Source: BM524 sp041554435
GTDB lineage: Bacteria > Bacteroidota > Bacteroidia > Bacteroidales > F082
DNA: 29,823 nucleotides
Assembly: GCA_041554435.1 (NCBI GenBank)
Contig: JBFFLX010000029.1
Span: forward strand, 1 to 29,823
Reading direction: 5' to 3'
Shown: positions 24,807 through 29,823 of the stretch, piece after piece
Numbering within the stretch: the stretch's first letter is position 1
Layout: each line of letters starts with the position of its first letter
Program-made: the position numbers and the translations under genes
The notes under the pieces: model-generated
The model's database searches: none
Seen by the model: only the letters and a program-made list of their open reading frames with translations
Told to the model about the DNA's origin: nothing

Positions 24807-24865
24807 AAATCTTCAAATTATTTTGACTTATTTTGCCTTTTAAATGCATATCAATATTTTGGATT

Positions 24866-26131
24866 ATGGCCATTCTCATTAAAAATATTAAGGAATTATT
24901 ACAAATTGATTACGATAAGTTTTTGATTGCTAAAGGCGATGCAATGAAAAAAATGCCAACCATTAAAGATGCCTGGGTTTTCGTAAACAATGAACTTATC
25001 GAAGGGTTTGGAAAAATGTCGGATTATAATGAGAAAGAAATTCTTGATAAATACCCAAATGTCGAAATTATTGATGCATCTGGCAAAATGGTCATGCCCG
25101 CTTTTGTTGATTCACATACACATCTGGTTTATCCTGCCAGCAGAGAGATTGAATACATTGATAAAATTAAAGGTTTGTCGTATGAAGAAATAGCCAAGAG
25201 GGGAGGAGGAATATTAAATACTGCAAGGAAAACTCAGGAAATACCTGAAGAAGAACTGTTTATTGCATCATTAAAAAGGCTCGATGAAATTGCCTCATAC
25301 GGTACCGGAGCCGTCGAAATAAAAAGTGGATACGGACTTACTCTCGAAAGCGAATTAAAAATGCTGAGGGTAATAAAAAGATTAAAAGAGGAATCTCCTC
25401 TGACAATAAAATCAAATTTTCTGGGGGCACATTCAATTCCTTTGGAGTATAGGGGGCGACAAAGTGAATATGTTGATTTGGTTGTAAATGAGATGATTCC
25501 AAAGGTTGCCGAAGAAAACTTAGCCGATTATATTGATGTTTTTTGTGATATTGGATTTTTCACCGTGGAAGATACTGAACGTATTTTGGAGGCAGGTGCA
25601 TCATATGGTCTGAGGGCAAAAATACATGCCAATGAACTGGATTATTCTGGAGGAGTGCAGGTGGGAGTTAAATATAATGCACTTTCTGTAGATCATTTGG
25701 AATTTGTAGGTGAAACTGAAATTAAAGCCCTTCTGGATTCTGAAACTATGCCAACCGTTCTTCCTGGGGCTGCTTTTTTTCTCGGAATGAAATATGCTCC
25801 TGCCAGAGAAATGATAGATGCTGGTTTGCCTTTGGCGATGGCAAGCGATTTTAATCCCGGTTCTTCACCCTCTGGAAATATGCAGTTAATACTTTCTATG
25901 GCTTGTATACTTTATAAATTACTTCCGGAGGAGGCAATAAATGCAACAACCCTGAACACGGCCTATGCTATGGGTATTAGCGATAAGTTGGGGACAATTA
26001 GCAAGGGTAAAATAGCAAATTTGATAATCACCAAGGAAATACCAACTTATGAATATCTTCCATATTATTATGGAAGTAATAAGGTTGATACTATGATAAT
26101 AAATGGAGAAGTATATAATCCAAAGAACTAA
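24866..26131 (+). CDS. hutI: Imidazolonepropionase
   Basis: A 421-residue metal-dependent amidohydrolase that converts 4-imidazolone-5-propanoate to N-formimino-L-glutamate, the third step of histidine degradation. Signatures match HutI: the metal-binding VDSHTHLVYPASREIEY, GGGILNTARKT, TGAVEIKSGYGL, FLGAHSIPLEY, KIHANELDYSGG, SVDHLEFVG, and ASDFNPGSSPSGNMQLI. Upstream TTG (24833) would add 11 unlikely residues; the ATG at 24866 begins MAILIKNIKELLQI, a family-like N-terminus. The other hut genes (hutH, hutU, and a formiminoglutamate enzyme) are not in this window. Its stop overlaps the stop of the convergent activase gene by four bases. Confidence 0.95.
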   Translation: MAILIKNIKELLQIDYDKFLIAKGDAMKKMPTIKDAWVFVNNELIEGFGKMSDYNEKEILDKYPNVEIIDASGKMVMPAFVDSHTHLVYPASREIEYIDKIKGLSYEEIAKRGGGILNTARKTQEIPEEELFIASLKRLDEIASYGTGAVEIKSGYGLTLESELKMLRVIKRLKEESPLTIKSNFLGAHSIPLEYRGRQSEYVDLVVNEMIPKVAEENLADYIDVFCDIGFFTVEDTERILEAGASYGLRAKIHANELDYSGGVQVGVKYNALSVDHLEFVGETEIKALLDSETMPTVLPGAAFFLGMKYAPAREMIDAGLPLAMASDFNPGSSPSGNMQLILSMACILYKLLPEEAINATTLNTAYAMGISDKLGTISKGKIANLIITKEIPTYEYLPYYYGSNKVDTMIINGEVYNPKN

Positions 26132-27039
26132 CCACCTAAACTAATTTCAAGATTATATCGCTTAAAGATTTCAACTAAGTTTTCAATATCAATATCTGTA
26201 GGAGGCTCCATTCCATTATCATTATAAGTACTTCCCATTTTTTTGTATTTCATTTTAGCGATATCGTGATAAGGTAAAATGCTAATTTCCAGTGGCTTAT
26301 TTGGCAATGAACTTATTAATTCTGCGAAATCGATGATGTCATTTTCTGATGTGTTTACTCCCTTTATAAACGGAATTCTTATAATATAATCCTTATTGCT
26401 TTTGCTTAAATGTTTTAAATTTTCAATAATTACTTCATTTGATTTGCCAGTATATTTCAGGTGTTTTTTATTATCAACTACTTTTAAATCAAACAGAAAC
26501 AAATCTGTGTGATTCATAAAGTTAGTAATGGTTTTTGAACTAACATATCCGCATGTGTCTACCGTACGATGAATTCCTCTCAACCCAAGTTCTTCAAGTA
26601 ATGGAATGGCAGTATCAGCATGCATCATAGGTTCGCCACCCGATAATGTTACACCTCCTCCGGAAGATTCAAAAAACGCTCTTTCTTTCTCGATTCGGTC
26701 AATAAGTTGGTCAATATCATACTGTTTTCCGGATATTTCAAATGCCTTGGTAGGACATGCTTCTGCACACAAACCGCAAAGATTACATTTTGTATTATCT
26801 GTAATTATCCCTTTATTAGTCAGTACCATAGCATGGTTGGGGCAGACTTCAATGCATTTTTGTGCTCCAATACATTTTTTTTCAGAGTATAGTTTTTGAA
26901 CCTTAGGTGAAATACTTTCCGGATTATGACACCAAATACATGCTAAAGGACATCCTTTAAAGAAAATGGTAAGCCTTATTCCTGGGCCATCATTAATAGC
27001 ATAGGGTTTTATGTCGAATATATATGATGAGGCGGACAT
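26128..27039 (-). CDS. Glycyl radical enzyme activase (radical SAM), partner of the HypD-like enzyme
   Basis: A 303-residue radical SAM activating enzyme. The SAM-cluster motif is C30-x3-C34-x2-C37 (FKGCPLACIWCHNPES), after the typical DGPGIRLTIFF. A ferredoxin-like insert follows: the second motif C85-x2-C88-x2-C91-x3-C95 is complete, but the first has C56, C62 and C66 with Ala59 where a fourth cysteine is usual. GGGVTLSGGEPMMH is the SGGE motif of the family. The enzyme uses S-adenosylmethionine to abstract a hydrogen from the glycine of its partner. It starts 3 bases after the stop of the glycyl radical enzyme gene, so the two form a tight operon and the partner is clear. Cytoplasmic and O2-sensitive. 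Confidence 0.95.
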   Translation of the reverse strand: MSASSYIFDIKPYAINDGPGIRLTIFFKGCPLACIWCHNPESISPKVQKLYSEKKCIGAQKCIEVCPNHAMVLTNKGIITDNTKCNLCGLCAEACPTKAFEISGKQYDIDQLIDRIEKERAFFESSGGGVTLSGGEPMMHADTAIPLLEELGLRGIHRTVDTCGYVSSKTITNFMNHTDLFLFDLKVVDNKKHLKYTGKSNEVIIENLKHLSKSNKDYIIRIPFIKGVNTSENDIIDFAELISSLPNKPLEISILPYHDIAKMKYKKMGSTYNDNGMEPPTDIDIENLVEIFKRYNLEISLGG

Positions 27040-27042
27040 AAA

Positions 27043-29484
27043 TTAAAAGGATTCGTTTTGGGTACGTTCTATTACTTCCTGCTGCAGATCTTCGTTCATA
27101 TCGTTAAAATAGTCGCTATAGCCTGCCATTCTCACCAATAAATCTTTATAATCTTCCGGATTTTTTTGGGCAGCATATAAAGTTGCAGTATCAACTATAT
27201 TAAATTGAATATGATGTCCTCCCATTTTAAAATATGTTCGCACTAATTGCCCGAGTTTCTGAATATCTTTTTCCCTCTTTAACAAACTTGGTAAAAACCT
27301 TTGATTAAGAAGAGTGCCTCCTGAAAGTGTATGATCAATTTTGCTCAACGAACGCATTACTGCTGATGGCCCATTGGTATCACATCCGTGAGATGGCGAT
27401 GTTCCATCAGAAATAGATTTGTAGGCAAACCTGCCATTTGGTGTGGCTCCCAAAACTTTTCCAAAATAAATATGACAGGTTGTAGAAAGCATATTCAAAT
27501 GAAAAACTCCGCCTTTTGTATTTGGTTTTCCATCTATAGTTTCAAATAAATCAAGGTAAACCCTTTGAGCAATAGAATCGGCATAATCATCATCGTTACC
27601 AAAAAATGGAGTTCTGTTAATTATACTCTGGCGTAGGATTTCTTCATCTTTAAAATTATTGGCAACGGCATCCAGCAAGCGTTTCATGCTAAAAGTATTG
27701 TTTTCGAAAACATGCTTTTTAATTACCGAAAGACTGTCGGTTACCGTACCTAAGCCAGTACACTGAATATAATTCGTATTATACCTTGGGCCTGCATTAT
27801 AATAGTCTTTTCCCTTGGTGATACAGTCGTCGATAACAACTGAAAGAAAAGGAGCAGGACTATATTTTGCAAACATTCTGTCGATATAATTACTAACCCT
27901 GATTTTCTGATTAACAATATAATCCAATTGCTTTTTAAAGGCTGTGTATAAATCTTCGAAAGTCTTAAAATCCAGAGGCTCGCCACTCTTTATTCCTGCT
28001 TGTTTATTGGTGAGTGGGTCAATGCCATTGTTGAGAGTGAGTTCAAGAACTTTCGGAACATTGAGATATCCTGTTAAAACGAAGGCCTCTTTACCAAAGG
28101 CTCCCACTTCAATGCATCCGCTACAACCACCCTCTCTGGCATCATCTATTGATTTCCCCTGTCGTAATAATTCCTTTATATAAATATCAGTATTGAAAAT
28201 GGAGGGGTAACCATGACCCTGCCTTATAACTCTTGAAGAAGCGTTAACAAATTCATCGGGAGTTTCTTTGCTGAAATGCACCGAACTTCCGGGCTGAAGA
28301 ATATGTAACTCCTCAATTATTTCCAATATCATATAGGAAATATCATTTACGGCATCATTTCCAAATTTATCTACACCGCCAATGTTGATATTAGTGAAAT
28401 CATTATAAGTGCCACTTTCTCTGGCAGTTACCCCGACTTTTGGCGGGGCGGGATGATTGTTTACCTTTATCCAGAAACAACTCAGCAATTCTTTTGCTTG
28501 CTCTCTGTTTAGTTTAGCTTTTTTTATATCCCTTTCGTAAAATGGAAAGAGATGTTGATCGAAGTGGCCCGGATTCATAGCATCCCAACCATTTAGTTCT
28601 GTTATGGTTCCAAGATGTACAAACCAATACATTTGTATGGCTTCGTGGAAATTTGAAGGCTTGTTTGCGGGTACATTCCGACAGACTTCGGCTATTTTTA
28701 ATAATTCATTTTTCCTTGTATTGTCTTTTTCATTTTGCGCCATTTCTTCTGCCAAATCAGCATGCCTGTTGGCGAAAATTATAACCGCATCACAGGAAAT
28801 TTCCATGGCCTGGAGTTCTTCAAGTTTATCGGTGGCTTCAGCATCATTCAGAAAATCAAGGTTTTTAATTTCTTTGGCAATTTCCTGCTTTAATTGCAGC
28901 ATGCCTTTTTGATAAATTTTTCCATCCAGTGCGGTATGTCCGGGAGCCCTTTGCTCCATGAATTCGGTAAATACTCCGGCTTCATAAGCGGCCTTCCATT
29001 CCTGAGGAACGTGTTTGAAAATTCGCTCCCTCTGTGTTCTTCCCGTCCAATATGGAATTATCTCCTTTTCGTAGGTAATAATATCTTCTTTCGCAACGTG
29101 ATAGTTTTGTAAGTCTCTCGAATTTAATGTGTTTAAGTCATCAACGCTATGGCATGTTAACTCCGGAAAAGTTGGTACAGCTTTTGGCTTAGGGCCTCTT
29201 TCACCAACAATTAATTCTCCATCCCCAATATAAATTGTCTTCTTTTGGCACAACTCCTTGAAATTTAGAGCCCGCATAATTGGTACCGGATATTTGCCAA
29301 AATTATTTTTATAAAAATCAGTTACAATCTGAGCCCGCTCGATAGATATGCTAGGTTCGGCATCCACACTTTGCTGTCGCAATTTTTTAATACGACTGTT
29401 CATGCCATTTTTATTCTCTTCTATTTTGAAGTTAGATGCAGAATTGGCTGTACGCTGAGGTTTTATTTCTTCCTTCATATTCAT
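27043..29484 (-). CDS. hypD: Glycyl radical enzyme, trans-4-hydroxy-L-proline dehydratase (HypD) type
   Basis: An 813-residue glycyl radical enzyme. The radical glycine is G788 in VRMAGYSDYF near the C-terminus; the thiyl cysteine is C457 and the general acid/base E459 in GGCSGCIEVGAFGKEAFVLTGY. From memory it resembles Clostridioides difficile HypD very closely along its length (for example MEQRAPGHT, MYWFVHLGTITELN, NQPAPPKVG-like NHPAPPKVG, TLNNGIDPLTNKQ, GGTLLNQRF, GHHIQFN), with C434, E436 and G765 at a constant offset of +23. HypD dehydrates trans-4-hydroxyproline to pyrroline-5-carboxylate, which P5C reductase turns into proline. The N-terminus is ~23 residues longer than HypD; M28 at 29403 would give a HypD-like start. 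The activase gene follows by 3 bases. Confidence 0.9.
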   Translation of the reverse strand: MNMKEEIKPQRTANSASNFKIEENKNGMNSRIKKLRQQSVDAEPSISIERAQIVTDFYKNNFGKYPVPIMRALNFKELCQKKTIYIGDGELIVGERGPKPKAVPTFPELTCHSVDDLNTLNSRDLQNYHVAKEDIITYEKEIIPYWTGRTQRERIFKHVPQEWKAAYEAGVFTEFMEQRAPGHTALDGKIYQKGMLQLKQEIAKEIKNLDFLNDAEATDKLEELQAMEISCDAVIIFANRHADLAEEMAQNEKDNTRKNELLKIAEVCRNVPANKPSNFHEAIQMYWFVHLGTITELNGWDAMNPGHFDQHLFPFYERDIKKAKLNREQAKELLSCFWIKVNNHPAPPKVGVTARESGTYNDFTNINIGGVDKFGNDAVNDISYMILEIIEELHILQPGSSVHFSKETPDEFVNASSRVIRQGHGYPSIFNTDIYIKELLRQGKSIDDAREGGCSGCIEVGAFGKEAFVLTGYLNVPKVLELTLNNGIDPLTNKQAGIKSGEPLDFKTFEDLYTAFKKQLDYIVNQKIRVSNYIDRMFAKYSPAPFLSVVIDDCITKGKDYYNAGPRYNTNYIQCTGLGTVTDSLSVIKKHVFENNTFSMKRLLDAVANNFKDEEILRQSIINRTPFFGNDDDYADSIAQRVYLDLFETIDGKPNTKGGVFHLNMLSTTCHIYFGKVLGATPNGRFAYKSISDGTSPSHGCDTNGPSAVMRSLSKIDHTLSGGTLLNQRFLPSLLKREKDIQKLGQLVRTYFKMGGHHIQFNIVDTATLYAAQKNPEDYKDLLVRMAGYSDYFNDMNEDLQQEVIERTQNESF

Positions 29485-29566
29485 TATTATCCATTAATTA
29501 ATTTGAAAAATAATAGGGTATTAGGTGGTTTTAAGAAGAAATGATTAAATATAAAACATCAAACAC

Positions 29567-29581
29567 TCGTAAAGTTTACGA
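29567..29581. promoter_or_regulatory. Operator-like palindrome in the hypD leader
   Basis: TCGTAAA-G-TTTACGA is a perfect 7+1+7 inverted repeat about 50 bases inside the predicted hypD transcript start and 83 bases before the ATG. Position and symmetry fit a repressor site; the regulator is unknown. Confidence 0.45.
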
Positions 29582-29634
29582 TAATGCTTAATAGAAAACG
29601 ATATGTTTTTTTCAGTTTTCACTTATGTTTTTTG

Positions 29635-29666
29635 CAAAGATAATGCAAAGATAAATTGCTTGTCAA
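29635..29666 (-). promoter_or_regulatory. Tandem promoter elements of the hypD operon
   Basis: The minus strand has two copies of TATCTTTG, at 29653-29646 and 29642-29635, separated by three bases. A TTG (in TTGACA) at 29666-29664 lies 21 bases upstream of the second copy, a reasonable -33/-7 spacing for Bacteroidota. Confidence 0.55.
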
Positions 29667-29701
29667 TGTTTTGTTGAATATTTTAAACCCGGTTTATGCA
29701 A

Positions 29702-29823
29702 TAGGAAGCAAGGAACGAGCTGAAAATTGTATTAGCAAGGGTAATCCCGTACCGACATTACTCGGTATAGAGTTTCACCATTTTGGTTTCGACAAAATGG
29801 ATGAAAGTCTTAGTCGATATGCA
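29702..29823. other. Unassigned, structured edge region upstream of hypD
   Basis: This end segment is less AT-rich than the spacer next to it. It holds a perfect TACCGA/TCGGTA stem (29750-29755 with 29762-29767) and a long imperfect hairpin (29769-29785 with 29793-29810, core CCATTTTG/CAAAATGG). A plus-strand frame is open from 29644 to the window edge without a clear start (reading IGSKERAENCISKGN ... FHHFGFDKMDESLSRYA), and an ATG at 29797 could start a gene running off the edge. Whether it is coding or a non-coding element cannot be decided here. Confidence 0.35.

Noticed and set aside
27043..29484. Pyruvate formate-lyase or choline trimethylamine-lyase identity for the glycyl radical enzyme
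   Set aside because: The SGCIEVG active-site loop and long identities match HypD, whereas pyruvate formate-lyase has two adjacent cysteines at this site.

Overview
The window is AT-rich DNA from a member of the Bacteroidota, probably an anaerobic or facultative Bacteroidia. The evidence is a secreted C10-type protease ending in a type IX secretion (T9SS) sorting domain, two TonB-dependent receptors with the N-terminal carboxypeptidase-regulatory-like domain typical of the phylum, several lipoproteins, WbqC and DUF349 family proteins, and repeated matches to the Bacteroidota -7 promoter element TAnnTTTG (often TATCTTTG) with few Shine-Dalgarno sites. An O2-sensitive glycyl radical enzyme and a rubrerythrin-like protein point to an anaerobic lifestyle. 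I saw no tRNA, rRNA, CRISPR array or complete insertion sequence.

Layout. 1-744: the 5' part of an aminoglycoside-phosphotransferase-fold kinase on the minus strand, cut by the window edge. 893-2961: an apparent three-gene operon of rubrerythrin, a NifX/NifB-like protein and a methionine gamma-lyase-like PLP enzyme. 3140-5215: a long DUF349-repeat protein with a strong terminator. 5291-9704: a lipoprotein of unknown function, chorismate synthase (aroC) on the plus strand, then a PhoD-like phosphatase and a nucleotide pyrophosphatase/phosphodiesterase lipoprotein as a minus-strand pair. 9802-15660: two paralogous TonB-dependent receptors, the upstream one preceded by a clear FMN riboswitch. 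15816-17135: thioredoxin reductase plus a thioredoxin-fold protein without the CxxC motif. 17313-20965: an NlpC/P60 endopeptidase, a PgpH-like membrane HD phosphohydrolase (c-di-AMP) and a WbqC-like protein. 21030-21910: tandem cytoplasmic and lipoprotein thioredoxins. 22034-22483: a stand-alone IS1595-type zinc-ribbon protein. 22532-24619: a streptopain-like protease. 24866-29484: imidazolonepropionase (hutI) convergent with a two-gene operon for a trans-4-hydroxyproline dehydratase-like glycyl radical enzyme (hypD) and its radical-SAM activase.

Functional themes. The FMN riboswitch marks its receptor as a flavin-uptake candidate. The same-strand paralogous receptor and the two exported phosphoesterases next to it suggest a speculative flavin-nucleotide salvage locus: FAD to FMN to riboflavin outside the cytoplasm, followed by TonB-driven import. 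The right end is amino-acid catabolism: hydroxyproline dehydration to pyrroline-5-carboxylate, and a histidine-degradation step. Three thioredoxins and one thioredoxin reductase form a redox theme in the middle. The last ~120 bases at the right edge contain hairpins and an open reading frame that I cannot assign.
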